Shown piece by piece: positions 24,779-33,759 of a stretch of 64,000 nt of DNA. The notes under the pieces are model-generated. The model saw nothing but the letters and a program-made list of their open reading frames with translations, searched no databases and was not told the origin of the DNA. The stretch's first letter is position 1, and the number at the start of each line of letters is the position of its first letter. Origin of the DNA: DTU032 sp964346175 (GTDB lineage: Bacteria; Bacillota; Clostridia; Saccharofermentanales; DTU023). A program made the translations under genes and the position numbers. The stretch lies in the NCBI GenBank assembly GCA_964346175.1, contig CAYFTG010000002.1, positions 62,001 to 126,000 on the forward strand. Reading direction: 5' to 3'.

Positions 24779-27286
24779 ATGTCTTATTCCAAGAAAATCG
24801 ATCGTAAATGGCAAAAAATTTGGGACGAAATGGATTTAGCAAGCTTCGATGAAAAGCGCATCGCAGACAAGCTCTATGTCCTAGAAATGTTCTCTTACCC
24901 GTCTGCGGCCAAATTACACGTCGGTCATTGGTATAATTACTCCTTATCTGATTCCTACGCTCGCATGAAGAAAATGCAGGGCTTCGAAATATTCCAACCT
25001 ATGGGTTTTGATTCCTTTGGCCTGCCGGCGGAAAACTACGCCATTGCCACCGGGATCCATCCTCAGGACAGCACCCGCCAAAACATTGATAGCATGCGGG
25101 AACAGCTCAAGGAGATTGGAGCTCTCTTCAATTGGGACGCCGAGCTCTCCACCTGCGAATCCGACTATTACCGCTGGAATCAGTGGCTCTTCCTTCAGCT
25201 CTACAAAAACAATCTCGCCTATCGCAAAAAGGCTCCCGTCAACTGGTGTCCCAGCTGCCTCACGGTGCTGGCCAATGAACAAGTTGAAAGCGACGGCACC
25301 TGCGAGCGCTGCCACACCGAGGTGGTCAAGCGCAATCTGACGCAGTGGTTTTTCCGCATCACCGATTATGTCGATGAATTACTGCAAGGCTTAGACGGTC
25401 TGGATTGGCCGGACAAGACCAAGAAAATCCAGACAAACTGGATTGGCCGTTCCGAAGGAGCAACGATTAAATTCGGCGTCGAAAAAGACGGTGAAAAAGT
25501 CTACGTCGACGGAGAAGAGCTGAGTCTTAGCGTCTTCACTACGCGCGCCGACACGCTCTACGGTGTCAGCTATCTGGTCATCGCCCCCGAGCACGAGCTG
25601 CTAGACTCCCTCATCACTGCGGAACAAAGCGAGGCGGTGGAAAGCTATCGCACAAAAAGCTCACACCTGAGCGAAATTGAACGCCAGTCGGTGAACAGAG
25701 AAAAGAGCGGTGTTTTCACCGGATCTTATGCGGTCCACCCCTTAAGCGGCGAAAAGGTCGAACTCTGGACTGCAGATTACGTCATCGCCCAATACGGTAC
25801 CGGAATTGTGATGGCAGTACCGGCCCACGATGAGCGCGATTTTGAATTTGCCAGCCTTTTCAATCTGCCAATTCCTACGGTTATCCGGCCAAAGACTGAA
25901 GATGATCAGTGGCAAGTCGGCGCTGCCGCCTTTGTCGATGACGGTATCCTTATCAACAGCGGACGCCATAGCGGCCTCGACTCCGCCACAGCCAGGAAAG
26001 CCATCGTAGCAGACCTCAGCCAGAGCGAGTGCGGCGAAGAGACGATTCAATACCGCCTGCGTGACTGGCTGGTTTCCCGTCAACGTTACTGGGGCACCCC
26101 CATACCGATTATTTACTGCGAGAAATGCGGCACCGTGCCCGTACCGGAAGATCAGCTTCCGGTCGAACTCCCCTACGATGTGGAATTCAACCCCGACGGT
26201 CAATCTCCACTGGCGAAAACAGAAAGCTTCATCAACACCACCTGCCCCAGCTGCGGCGGTCCCGCGCGGCGCGATGCCGACACCCTTGATACTTTCGTCT
26301 GCTCTTCCTGGTATATGTTCCGCTTCGTCGACAACAAGAACGAAGAGGCACCTTTCGACAGCGAGAAAGTTAACCGCATGTGCCCCGTGGATATCTACAT
26401 CGGCGGTTCCGAGCACGCTGCCATGCACCTGCTTTATGCCCGCTTTGTCACCAAGGTATTGCGCGATCTGGGCTACCTCAATTTCGGAGAACCTTTTACT
26501 CGCCTAGTGCATCAGGGTGTAATTTTGGGTCCCGACGGCAATAAAATGTCCAAATCCCTCGGCAACACAATTTCGCCCGACCCCTATATCGAAGCTTATG
26601 GCTCAGATGTCTTCCGCCTCTACCTCGCTTTTGGTTTCGCCTATACAGAAGGCGGCCCTTGGAGCGACGAGGGCATCCGCGCCATCGCCCGCTTCGTCCA
26701 GCGCATTGAAACCTTCGCAGACGAAGAGCTGGCAGCCGCAGAAAAAAGCGGCCTTCTCCACCGCCCACTGCGTCTACCCGCAGAGCTCAATGCAGATGAT
26801 AAAGAATTAAACCGCGCCCGCCACAACAGCATCAAGGAAGTGAGCAAGGACGCCGAACGTTTCCAATTCAACACCTCTGTCGCCCGCTTGATGGAATTGC
26901 TGAATGCCTTGCAGAAATATGTAAAAAGCTCACAGCCCAAACCTGAGCTGACTCTGCATGTTTTAACAGATTTCGTGAAACTCATCGCCCCCTTTGCGCC
27001 ACATTTCGCAGAGGAACTCTGGCAGCAACTAGGTCACGACGAGTCCGTTTTCCTCTCCACATGGCCGGAGCACGATGAAGCCGCCCTGGAGCTGGATACA
27101 GTCGAAATCGCAATTCAGATAAATGGCCGCATCAAAGAGCGCATCCAAGTTCCCAGCGGAGCCAGTGAAGAAGAAATCAAAGAGCTAGTCCGCTCGCTGG
27201 ATGCTTTTGAAGAGTGGATTGATGGAAAAACTATACGCAAGTGGATCGTAGTGCCGCAACGTCTAGTCAATCTTGTCATAGGCTGA
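24779..27286 (+). CDS. leuS: Leucyl-tRNA synthetase
   Basis: Charges tRNA-Leu. The 835-residue class I enzyme has the HIGH-type motif (LHVGHWYNY, near residue 50), the CP1 editing domain (about 220-400, ending with the GTGIVMAVPAHDERD signature), a zinc-type insertion with two CxxC pairs (YCEKCG and CPSCGG) and the KMSKS loop (NKMSKSLGN), then an anticodon-binding and C-terminal domain. I start at the ATG at 24779, with CGAGGAAATATT upstream, 11 codons after an earlier in-frame ATG. No T-box leader is present. tRNA-Ser follows downstream with its own promoter. Confidence 0.98.
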   Translation: MSYSKKIDRKWQKIWDEMDLASFDEKRIADKLYVLEMFSYPSAAKLHVGHWYNYSLSDSYARMKKMQGFEIFQPMGFDSFGLPAENYAIATGIHPQDSTRQNIDSMREQLKEIGALFNWDAELSTCESDYYRWNQWLFLQLYKNNLAYRKKAPVNWCPSCLTVLANEQVESDGTCERCHTEVVKRNLTQWFFRITDYVDELLQGLDGLDWPDKTKKIQTNWIGRSEGATIKFGVEKDGEKVYVDGEELSLSVFTTRADTLYGVSYLVIAPEHELLDSLITAEQSEAVESYRTKSSHLSEIERQSVNREKSGVFTGSYAVHPLSGEKVELWTADYVIAQYGTGIVMAVPAHDERDFEFASLFNLPIPTVIRPKTEDDQWQVGAAAFVDDGILINSGRHSGLDSATARKAIVADLSQSECGEETIQYRLRDWLVSRQRYWGTPIPIIYCEKCGTVPVPEDQLPVELPYDVEFNPDGQSPLAKTESFINTTCPSCGGPARRDADTLDTFVCSSWYMFRFVDNKNEEAPFDSEKVNRMCPVDIYIGGSEHAAMHLLYARFVTKVLRDLGYLNFGEPFTRLVHQGVILGPDGNKMSKSLGNTISPDPYIEAYGSDVFRLYLAFGFAYTEGGPWSDEGIRAIARFVQRIETFADEELAAAEKSGLLHRPLRLPAELNADDKELNRARHNSIKEVSKDAERFQFNTSVARLMELLNALQKYVKSSQPKPELTLHVLTDFVKLIAPFAPHFAEELWQQLGHDESVFLSTWPEHDEAALELDTVEIAIQINGRIKERIQVPSGASEEEIKELVRSLDAFEEWIDGKTIRKWIVVPQRLVNLVIG

Positions 27287-27293
27287 TCTATGT

Positions 27294-27323
27294 TTGACAC
27301 TGCCAAATCCCACGTGATACAAT
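27294..27323 (+). promoter_or_regulatory. Promoter of tRNA-Ser
   Basis: Perfect TTGACA (27294-27299), 18-base spacer, TACAAT (27318-27323) with TGA before the -10. 27 bases separate it from the tRNA. Confidence 0.8.
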
Positions 27324-27350
27324 CGTGAGGCTGCAAAAAGGCTTTTATAC

Positions 27351-27441
27351 GGAGGGTTGTCCGAGCTGGCCGAAGGAGCACGACTGGAAATCGTGTATAC
27401 CAGAGATGGTATCGAGAGTTCGAATCTCTTGCCCTCCGCCA
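27351..27441 (+). tRNA. tRNA-Ser (anticodon GGA)
   Basis: 91-nt class II tRNA with encoded CCA. The acceptor stem GGAGGGT pairs with GCCCTCC before discriminator G. The anticodon loop is CTGGAAA, giving anticodon GGA (codon UCC/UCU). It has an extended variable arm (TACCAGAGATGGTA) and the T-arm loop GTTCGAATC. Its 3' end (27427-27441) lies in a 35-bp segment repeated at 28881-28915, the pattern expected of an integration site. Confidence 0.95.
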
Positions 27442-27461
27442 TAAAGCTTTCACAGCAAAAG
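27427..27461 (+). repeat. Direct repeat at tRNA-Ser 3' end (putative attL)
   Basis: 35 bases, of which the first 25 are exact copies and the whole has one mismatch against 28881-28915. It begins inside the tRNA T-arm/acceptor region and continues past CCA. The first copy stays part of a complete tRNA gene. I infer an att-type repeat left by integration. Confidence 0.7.
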
Positions 27462-27466
27462 CGGAG

Positions 27467-27505
27467 AACCCCTGAAACGCGATGTTATCAGGGGTTTACC
27501 TTTTC
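27467..27505 (+). terminator. Intrinsic terminator downstream of tRNA-Ser
   Basis: Arms AACCCCTGA (27467-27475) and its complement (27488-27496) enclose a 12-base loop; a T-rich run follows from 27495. Confidence 0.75.
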
Positions 27506-27541
27506 ACAAGAATACTCTGCCTTTAAATATAAGGGCTGCAA

Positions 27542-27565
27542 TGACACACAAATCGACACACAAAA
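27542..27565 (+). repeat. Tandem GACACACAAA-type repeats
   Basis: Two near-identical units in direct tandem, GACACACAAAT then CGACACACAAAA. Such short repeats near an att site can be integrase arm-binding sites; that role is inference. Confidence 0.4.
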
Positions 27566-27587
27566 TCATCTAAGAAGGAGCCCACAT

Positions 27588-27695
27588 ATGCTTGACGAAT
27601 ACTTAGATGGAGAAATACATTTTGTCATTTTTACAATGCAAGCATCTGATGACTTTAAAGAGAAAAATGTTGCTATAGTGCAAATGGAAAAATGA
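27588..27695 (+). CDS. Small ORF, 35 residues, unknown
   Basis: ATG preceded by AAGGAG; sequence starts MLDEYLDGEIHF and ends VQMEK. Its stop overlaps the start of a second short frame (ATGA) that ends close after a terminator. It lies in the putative element remnant, and could be the N-terminal leftover of a larger element gene. No family recognised. Given its size, it may be chance. Confidence 0.3.
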   Translation: MLDEYLDGEIHFVIFTMQASDDFKEKNVAIVQMEK

Positions 27696-27744
27696 GCGAA
27701 GAGCTCTTTGAAGCACTAGTAGCTCTAAAAGAAGAAATCGCCTC

Positions 27745-27771
27745 CCCTGCTTTTGACCAGGGCTTTTTTTT
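27745..27771 (+). terminator. Intrinsic terminator
   Basis: Arms CCCTG (27745-27749) and CAGGG (27758-27762) with an eight-U tract from 27764; it ends the short reading frames upstream of the gap. Confidence 0.75.
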
Positions 27772-27794
27772 ATTCTTCAACTTCATTTTAATGA

Positions 27795-27800
27795 TATAAT
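27795..27800 (+). promoter_or_regulatory. Extended -10 element upstream of the gap
   Basis: TGATATAAT, an extended -10, just before the assembly gap. It could drive the membrane protein at 27934; a clear -35 is not seen. Confidence 0.35.
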
Positions 27801-27812
27801 ATAAATATTGAG

Positions 27813-27912
27813 NNNNNNNNNNNNNNNNNNNNNNNNNNNNNNNNNNNNNNNNNNNNNNNNNNNNNNNNNNNNNNNNNNNNNNNNNNNNNNNNNNNNNNNN
27901 NNNNNNNNNNNN
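27813..27912. other. Assembly gap of 100 N
   Basis: Exactly 100 N between 27813 and 27912, within the putative element remnant. Its true length is unknown. Confidence 0.99.
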
Positions 27913-27933
27913 AATACAAGATGAGGTGTCTAT

Positions 27934-28530
27934 ATGAAAACTAAAAAAGGTCTATTCATAGCAGTTGCCGTCATCGTGGCTGTTATAGCGATAATAGTTG
28001 TGATCATTTTACTAGTTAATGACCGGCAGCAAGAGGAGATGCGGCTAGAAAGAGGTCTGATGAGCGAAGCCAGCCTCGGGGTTACACTTGACACTTCAGA
28101 TGATAGTATGCTGAGCTTGGAATATCCTGATCTATTCTTTGCTGACCTTGATTTAACAGGGGCAAAGTGGGTCTTTGCCCAGTCCCTTATGTCGGAAGAT
28201 TTCAGATTCGGTGCCTATGCCGCTTATGATCTAGTTACGAGCGATAAGCAGAAGGTAGGTTATACCCTTATTGAAGTTGAATCAGGTGACATTATCGAGT
28301 TAGGCGGAGGACTTTGTCCTGTGCATCGTATCAAGGAAAAAGTACTGCAACTGCCGGAGCTCGAGTTTTTCTATATGGTGTACCGGCCGGCTCGCTATGA
28401 GGTTTGCCTCAAGCTAAATGACAAACCCAACTGGTGCTACTATGACGAGTTAATCAATGAAGTAGTTGAGTTTGATCCACCCATTCGTTCGCTGGAGGAA
28501 GGTCGCCAGCTAGTGGCTAATCAGGAGTAG
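27934..28530 (+). CDS. Membrane-anchored protein of unknown function
   Basis: 198 residues that I do not recognise. A basic start (MKTKK) and a single very hydrophobic helix (about 7-30, mainly I, V and A) anchor it; the remaining 165 residues are outside the membrane and contain two cysteines in the middle (CPVHRI and EVCLKL) and one near the end (NWCYYD), possibly forming a disulfide. GAGGTG precedes the ATG, so the start is secure. It lies between an assembly gap and a minus-strand small gene in the accessory segment. Confidence 0.75.
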   Translation: MKTKKGLFIAVAVIVAVIAIIVVIILLVNDRQQEEMRLERGLMSEASLGVTLDTSDDSMLSLEYPDLFFADLDLTGAKWVFAQSLMSEDFRFGAYAAYDLVTSDKQKVGYTLIEVESGDIIELGGGLCPVHRIKEKVLQLPELEFFYMVYRPARYEVCLKLNDKPNWCYYDELINEVVEFDPPIRSLEEGRQLVANQE

Positions 28531-28534
28531 GCTG

Positions 28535-28705
28535 TCAGACCTGTAATTTACCTCGGCCTTGACTAAGCAGTGCTGCGCTTGCTACTATCAGCCAATTAAC
28601 CTCCGACAATACCGCGTCAATTCGCTTATGCATAGACTTAATAGACTCCTCAACCGCTGATAGTCTCGACTCATGATCTATGCACCTTGCTTGATTTGCC
28701 TCCAT
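28535..28705 (-). CDS. Small 56-residue protein, possible XhlA-like phage protein
   Basis: An open frame on the minus strand with TAGGAGCG directly before the ATG at 28703-28705. Residues about 1-34 are a charged heptad-like helix (ESRLSAVEESIKSMHKRID), followed by a W-containing hydrophobic stretch (NWLIVASAALL) and a basic end. This layout, coiled coil plus one short membrane segment, resembles XhlA/holin-associated phage proteins, but identity is not established. It points opposite to the neighbouring membrane gene, whose stop (28530) is 5 bases away. Its likely promoter is not visible. Confidence 0.5.
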   Translation of the reverse strand: MEANQARCIDHESRLSAVEESIKSMHKRIDAVLSEVNWLIVASAALLSQGRGKLQV

Positions 28706-28880
28706 CGCTCCTACACCTTTGCTACAGATTGCAAGGAGATTTAGCCCTTTTTAGTCGGCACACAGCCCCAGCCGACTTGTTCTTCCGTGATCTCCACCTT
28801 CTCACCGAAATTAAGCGCGCCCAATTATTTACTGCTTGCACTTGGCTTCTCGCGGATATTGAGGCGCTTCGGCCTTAATA

Positions 28881-28915
28881 TCTTGCCCTCCGCCATAAAG
28901 CTTTCCCAGCAAAAG
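28881..28915 (+). repeat. Direct repeat, second copy of tRNA-Ser 3' end (putative attR)
   Basis: Copies the 27427-27461 sequence with one mismatch (C for A at the 26th base). There is no tRNA 5' half upstream of it. It is followed at once by a strong terminator, which may be the original terminator of the tRNA-Ser gene before the insertion. Confidence 0.7.
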
Positions 28916-28945
28916 AAGGGTCGTCAGCCGACGACCCTTTTCTTT
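28916..28945 (+). terminator. Intrinsic terminator used as group IIC intron target
   Basis: 10-base perfect arms (AAGGGTCGTC and its complement) with a 4-base loop and a TTTTCTTT tract. The intron begins at 28947, one base past the tract, matching the known preference of IIC introns for terminators. Confidence 0.85.
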
Positions 28946-28946
28946 A

Positions 28947-30759
28947 GTACGCCCGACATGGGCAATTACTAGGAGGTGAAAGTCCTCTACACGCCTGGCA
29001 GTAGGAAGTGTTAGCTGAAGGCAAGGGTGTCCATTGTGAAGTGGAATCTGAAGGAAGCTGGAGGCAAAAGCTTGCGCTGACGAACAGAAATCAGATATAA
29101 GGCCGATGAGGTGGATGAAGTGCCTAAACACACGAAAGTCCAATACTGTACGGAACCGAAGTCGGTAAATCTGGCGGCGATAAAGCGGAAAGTAATTGTT
29201 CTTATTCGGGGAGGTCTCACCAGCGGGGAACCGTAGTAACAACGAATGGCGAGAAGTCAGCAGACGCCATAGTAGCAGCTCGAGCTGTGAAGGGCAGAAC
29301 TAAGTAAGGTGTAGGTCAATGAAGTCTACCAACGGTGAACACATAAGGCATAGACAACTCAGTTTCTGGGACTACCTGCCGAAAGATATCGCGGAACGGG
29401 AAGAATACGCAGGAGTATGGTCTTCACCAAGGATGGAAGAAACGGATAGCACCAACGTAGCAAAGGAGCAGGAAGACTTGTTGGAGCAAATTCTCGACCG
29501 AACAAATATGCTGGCAGCGATCAAACAAGTTCGCAAGAACAAAGGATCAGCAGGCATTTGACGGTATGACAGTCTATGAATTAGATGGTTGGTACACGGA
29601 ACATGGCGAGGAACTCAGACAACGACTTCAGGATGGTAAATACCGTCCACAAGCAGTCAAGCAGGTAGAAATACCCAAGGGAAACGGGAAAACAAGAAAG
29701 CTGGGCATACCCACAGTAGTTGATCGGGTGATTCAACAGGCCATAAGCCAAGTGTTAACTCCGATCTATGAAGAGCAATTCTCGGACAAGAGTTACGGCT
29801 TTCGTCCGAAGCGAAATACACACCAAGCACTGAGACAATGTCAGGAGTACATAACAGAGGGATACCGCTGGGTTGTTGACCTAGATCTAGAAAAGTTCTT
29901 CGACACAGTGAACCAAAGTAAACTTGTACAACTACTGTCCAATACCTTAAGTGGTGGACGGGTAATCTCACTGATACACAAGTACTTGCGTGCGGGCATA
30001 ATGGTAAACGGTATGTTTGAAACCAGTGAAGAAGGTGTTCCACAAGGAGGGCCACTAAGCCCACTTTTGGGGAACATTATGTTGAACGAAAGTGACCACG
30101 AGCTGGAACGCAGAGGGCATCGTTTCGTACGCTATGCGGACGATATGCTGATCTTCTGCAAGAGCCGAAAAGCTGCGGAACGGGTGCTCAGAAGTATTAC
30201 GAAGTTTCTTGAGGGAAAACTATTTCTCAAGGTGAATCGAGAGAAGACAAAGGTAGCATACGTAAGCAGCAATGACGTGAAATTTTTGGGCTATGGCTTC
30301 TATATCGGCAAAGAAGGCAAAGGAGACTTACGAGTTCACCCTGCCAGCTGGAAGAAGCTTAAGTTCAAACTTCGCCTGTTGACGGCAAGAAGCAACGGCA
30401 TGGGCGGCGAGAAGAGGAGAGACAAGATAAACCAACTCATACGTGGTTGGGTCAACTACTTTCAACTCGCCAAGATGGTAACGAAGCTGAAAGAAATTGA
30501 CGCTTGGTTACGCCGTCGCCTACGCATGGTCATATGGAAGCGCTGGAAGCGTGTCAGGACCCGATACGAAAACCTGAAGCGAACAGCATTAGACAATGAA
30601 AGTTGTTGGATATTGGCAAATACTAGGAAAGCGGGATACTTGATGCTAACAGACTACTTTGCACAAAGTACGTAAAACTTGGAACCGCCCGGTGCGGAAC
30701 CGCATGCCGGGTGGTGTGAGAGGACGGCTAGCCAACTAATGACTAGCCTCCTACTCGAT
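28947..30759 (+). mobile_element. Group IIC self-splicing intron
   Basis: The 5' end GTACGCCCGACATGGGCA and the following blocks (AAGGGTGTCC, GGAATCTGAAGGAAGC, GAACAGAAATCAGATATAAGGC, GGGGAGGTCT and the pre-ORF GAAGTCAGCAGA) are close to the O. iheyensis type IIC intron as I recall it. It encodes an interrupted maturase (29319-30675). Domain V/VI follow (GGAACCGCCCGG ... GGGTGGTGTGAGAGG, then a stem ending CTCCTACTCGAT). The 3' boundary at about 30759 is approximate. Insertion is directly behind an intrinsic terminator. Confidence 0.88.
29319..30675 (+). pseudogene. ltrA: Group II intron reverse transcriptase/maturase, frameshifted
   Basis: Reverse transcriptase of the intron. The first part (29319-29561) ends at an in-frame stop; the second begins at 29566 and continues to 30675. 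The normal frame reads GI-D-G at the junction, but here GGCATTTGAC has an extra T in the run at 29557-29559, shifting the frame after KNKGSAG. Downstream, the RT is intact, with the YADD catalytic motif (FVRYADDMLIFC), a thumb/X domain with RGWVNYFQ, and no endonuclease domain, as usual for IIC. It could be dead, be rescued by slippage, or be a sequencing error at the T run. Confidence 0.88.
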
Positions 30760-30798
30760 TACCGAAATTTACTTGCGGCTTAGTTTTTTCAAAAACCG

Positions 30799-33681
30799 TT
30801 AAGAAATATCTATGATGCTTAGGTCCTTAGCGCTGAACACATCTGCCGGGCCGACGATGCAAATAGCATTGTCTTCCACAGCCTGCGCCAGAACCTGCGA
30901 CAAGTTCAGCAGGTCTTCCGTCCCGGTGGACATAAGTTCACGCCGTGTTTCTAAGGTCTGCTCCGCTGAATAGCCAGTAAGATACCAGACGTCGGCGGTA
31001 TCTACCTGTCTCTTGTGGGAGAGGTGCGGATCCAGATCCGCCACTGTACCTATGATGAAGCGCTCAACATCACCATCGCTTTGAGCGAAGTCCTGCAAAA
31101 ACTTCGCAGACTCTTGATAGGTCGTAAGTGATGTCCACGGTTGCGGGTCACGGTAGGAGTAGAAGAAACAGTTGGCTGTCTTATCAATGCTGAAGCCACA
31201 GCCGTAGGCCCCACCCTGCACGCGGATCTTATTCCAGAGATACTCCATCGTGAGAATCTTATTCACTGCTAACCATTCTCCGGAGTAGCTGCCGCCGACC
31301 GGGCGTGTGTCGCAAGACATGCAGGCGTAGGAAACCGCCGAAGGAATTACTGCTCCTTCACGCAAGGGGTAAGAAACGGCGTATTCTGCATATTCACGAA
31401 TCGCCGCTGTGCCCTCGGGGAATGCCCCCTCCAAGAGTACTGCCAAGTCCTCTGCCGGATAGCCACTGATACTAGCTATCAGCCGCTCGCTGCCGAAATT
31501 CTGTTGTTGGAAATCTTCCGCCCAGCTGAGAAATTGTCCCCATTCGGCGTTAAAGTCTGAGATGAAATTCTTAAGCCAGAGGATGAAAGAAAAGCCGGAA
31601 GCCGCTTCAGCTGCCGCTGACGCTGCGGAATGATGCCCTTTGACTCGCATAATTCCGAAAGCATGCGCACTCGAATTCGTGGTCTGGCGCAGGACTTCGC
31701 GGATTTGCAGCAAATAGGCATTCGCGCGATAAGCATCATCAAAGACTGTCTCCCTGACGATTTCACGGATGAGATCGATCGAGTAAGGCAGTTCGTTTTC
31801 CAGCACACTGCAGGTCACGACGTAATAAAGCTTGCAGCGCGCGGGATTATCGTAATCCGGTACCGGCAAGAGTGAAAAGGAGAGACCACCAATGTGCGTC
31901 TTGACCTCGCGTTGGATTTCCTCCGCATCACGTTTGCTCGTACCTAGTCTACCCATCAGTTCGCTGAGGAAATTTATACGCGGCAAATCTTTATATTCAG
32001 CATCGGAAATATCAAAATAGAGCTTTAAATACACTATGCCTTCTGTCGGTGAAGGATGACTCAAGACTCTCAGTTTGTCCGTCTCGATTAGCTTCGTCTC
32101 CAGAAATTCGGGCTCCTCCTTCAAATCTTCTAAAGTCAGGCTGGGTAATGTTGCCAACGCTTCGGGACTGTCGATAGATTGCTGCCATTCCTCAAGTTTA
32201 ACCTCTGCATCGATCAGAGCTGCTTTCTCCCCTGTCGACCAAAGCTTACTCTCTTGTGCCAATTTTTCGGCTTCCCGTGCGTCCCGTTCAGCTCCATAGG
32301 TCTGCGAAGGCAAAGAATGCAATTCCACTAGAGCTTCGTTGTCTAGGAGCAGCTCCCGCAATAAATTTTCAAAATAACTAGAAGCGATCTTTTCTTTCAA
32401 CGCTTCGAAATGTTGCGACGGCGTAAAATAGAGGGCGGGATCTCCGCCATAGAGCCAAGAGTCCATGGCTGCAATACTGAGGTAAACCCCACGTGGTTCA
32501 CTGGGATCCAGCTCCCGGAAATACAGCTTGTTCAGCGAAGCTAAGAGATCGGCTTTGTTGATGCCGTTGTCCACTAGATCTGCTACAGTGCTGAAAATTG
32601 TCTCTTTTATTTCAGCAAATTTCTCTTCCGCTGTATTGTGTGCTTCGAGGCCGATCCAAGGCTGAGCGATCCCATCGGCAAGGTACATTTCAAAGTTTTG
32701 CGCTAGTCCTTTGTCGAGGATAGCCTTTTTCAAAGGTGCTTCATTCGATCCGGCGAGTGTATCGCAGAGAATCTCAATCGCATATTGCTTCTCCACATCT
32801 TCCCAAGTGCAGACAATGCCTGCGAGAGAGAAGCGCGATTTGTCGGCCGGATCCTCGTCGCTAGCAATTTCATAAAAATGCTGAGCTTGACCGGCGCGCG
32901 GAGTCTGATAGCCCACGTCAAAGTTCTGTTCCTCTTTATCGTAGTGACTGAGATAATCGCGATCCAGTTTCTCCAGTACCCGCTCGAGCGGCAACTCCCC
33001 ATCGAGGAAAAAACGCGCGTTCGCAGGATGATAATAGTCTGAGTGAGCCTTTTTGAAATCTTCATAAGTCAGATCGACGATGTGCTCCGGATCCCCACCT
33101 GAGTTGTAGTAATAGCAAGAGTCCGGGAAGAGGAGCCTATCTAATTCAATTTGCGCTTTGCGATCCAAGGTCGAGTTAGAGCCTTTCATTTCGTTGAAGA
33201 CGACACCAGAGTACGAAGGCTCTTCCTTATCGTCGAAAGAATAATGCCAACCTTCCTGATAAAAGATGTTGGGATCTTCGAGAACTCTGGGTTGAAAGAC
33301 TGCGTCGAGATAGACATCCATGAGGTTGAAAAAATCCGCTTCATTCCTGCTGGCCAGCGGATACATCGTCTTGTCGTTAAAAGTCATTGCATTAAGGAAC
33401 GTATTGACAGAGCTTTTCAAAAGTTCGGCAAACGGCTCCTTTACTGCATATTTCTTAGATCCTCCCAGAACTGCGTGTTCCAAAATATGAAAAACTCCGG
33501 TATCGTCTTCCGGGATAGTTTTAAATGCGACAGAAAACGTTTTGTTCTGTTCCGGCCGATCTAACCAGACCAAGCCTGCCCCGCTTTTTTCGTGCTCCAG
33601 CTCGTAATATACAGCCCTAAGCTCGCTGATTTCTTCTACTCGCTTGACTCTAAAGCCATGCAAATATCCATCTATCTTCAT
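30799..33681 (-). CDS. M16 family (insulinase/PreP-like) zinc metalloprotease
   Basis: 960-residue peptidase of the M16C group, the length of presequence-protease-like proteins. The inverted zinc motif HILEH (65-69) is followed by the active-site region SVNTFLNAMTFNDKTMYPLASRN, which is diagnostic. Two homologous halves of about 450 residues enclose the substrate chamber; the second half (from about 510) lacks the zinc motif, as expected. It lacks a signal peptide, so it probably digests peptides in the cytoplasm. The gene stands alone; about 120 bases lie between it and the intron end. Confidence 0.95.
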   Translation of the reverse strand: MKIDGYLHGFRVKRVEEISELRAVYYELEHEKSGAGLVWLDRPEQNKTFSVAFKTIPEDDTGVFHILEHAVLGGSKKYAVKEPFAELLKSSVNTFLNAMTFNDKTMYPLASRNEADFFNLMDVYLDAVFQPRVLEDPNIFYQEGWHYSFDDKEEPSYSGVVFNEMKGSNSTLDRKAQIELDRLLFPDSCYYYNSGGDPEHIVDLTYEDFKKAHSDYYHPANARFFLDGELPLERVLEKLDRDYLSHYDKEEQNFDVGYQTPRAGQAQHFYEIASDEDPADKSRFSLAGIVCTWEDVEKQYAIEILCDTLAGSNEAPLKKAILDKGLAQNFEMYLADGIAQPWIGLEAHNTAEEKFAEIKETIFSTVADLVDNGINKADLLASLNKLYFRELDPSEPRGVYLSIAAMDSWLYGGDPALYFTPSQHFEALKEKIASSYFENLLRELLLDNEALVELHSLPSQTYGAERDAREAEKLAQESKLWSTGEKAALIDAEVKLEEWQQSIDSPEALATLPSLTLEDLKEEPEFLETKLIETDKLRVLSHPSPTEGIVYLKLYFDISDAEYKDLPRINFLSELMGRLGTSKRDAEEIQREVKTHIGGLSFSLLPVPDYDNPARCKLYYVVTCSVLENELPYSIDLIREIVRETVFDDAYRANAYLLQIREVLRQTTNSSAHAFGIMRVKGHHSAASAAAEAASGFSFILWLKNFISDFNAEWGQFLSWAEDFQQQNFGSERLIASISGYPAEDLAVLLEGAFPEGTAAIREYAEYAVSYPLREGAVIPSAVSYACMSCDTRPVGGSYSGEWLAVNKILTMEYLWNKIRVQGGAYGCGFSIDKTANCFFYSYRDPQPWTSLTTYQESAKFLQDFAQSDGDVERFIIGTVADLDPHLSHKRQVDTADVWYLTGYSAEQTLETRRELMSTGTEDLLNLSQVLAQAVEDNAICIVGPADVFSAKDLSIIDIS

Positions 33682-33759
33682 AGTCGTATACTCTCCTTGT
33701 CTAGCAACTCATTTGCTTAAGACAAGTATACACGAGCTTTCAGCGCTACTTTAAAAACT

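Larger units (their letters stand above)
27427..28915. mobile_element. Putative integrated element remnant between tRNA-Ser direct repeats
   Basis: About 1.45 kb (plus a gap of unknown size) between 35-bp direct repeats overlapping tRNA-Ser. It contains an intrinsic terminator, a pair of GACACACAAA-type repeats (27542-27565, possibly integrase arm sites), a 35-codon ORF, an assembly gap, a single-pass membrane protein and a small minus-strand gene. No integrase is visible, so it may lie in the gap or be lost. Confidence 0.55.

Noticed and set aside
25742..26428. 228-codon minus-strand frame
   Set aside because: Lies fully inside leuS on the other strand; the leuS reading has complete domains and motifs.
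28706..28870. Short minus-strand frame before the small phage-like gene (ends PTKKG)
   Set aside because: No convincing start or ribosome-binding site; may be a decayed fragment.
28687..28878. 63-codon plus-strand frame after the membrane protein
   Set aside because: No ribosome-binding site, overlaps the minus-strand small gene, and the composition is not protein-like.
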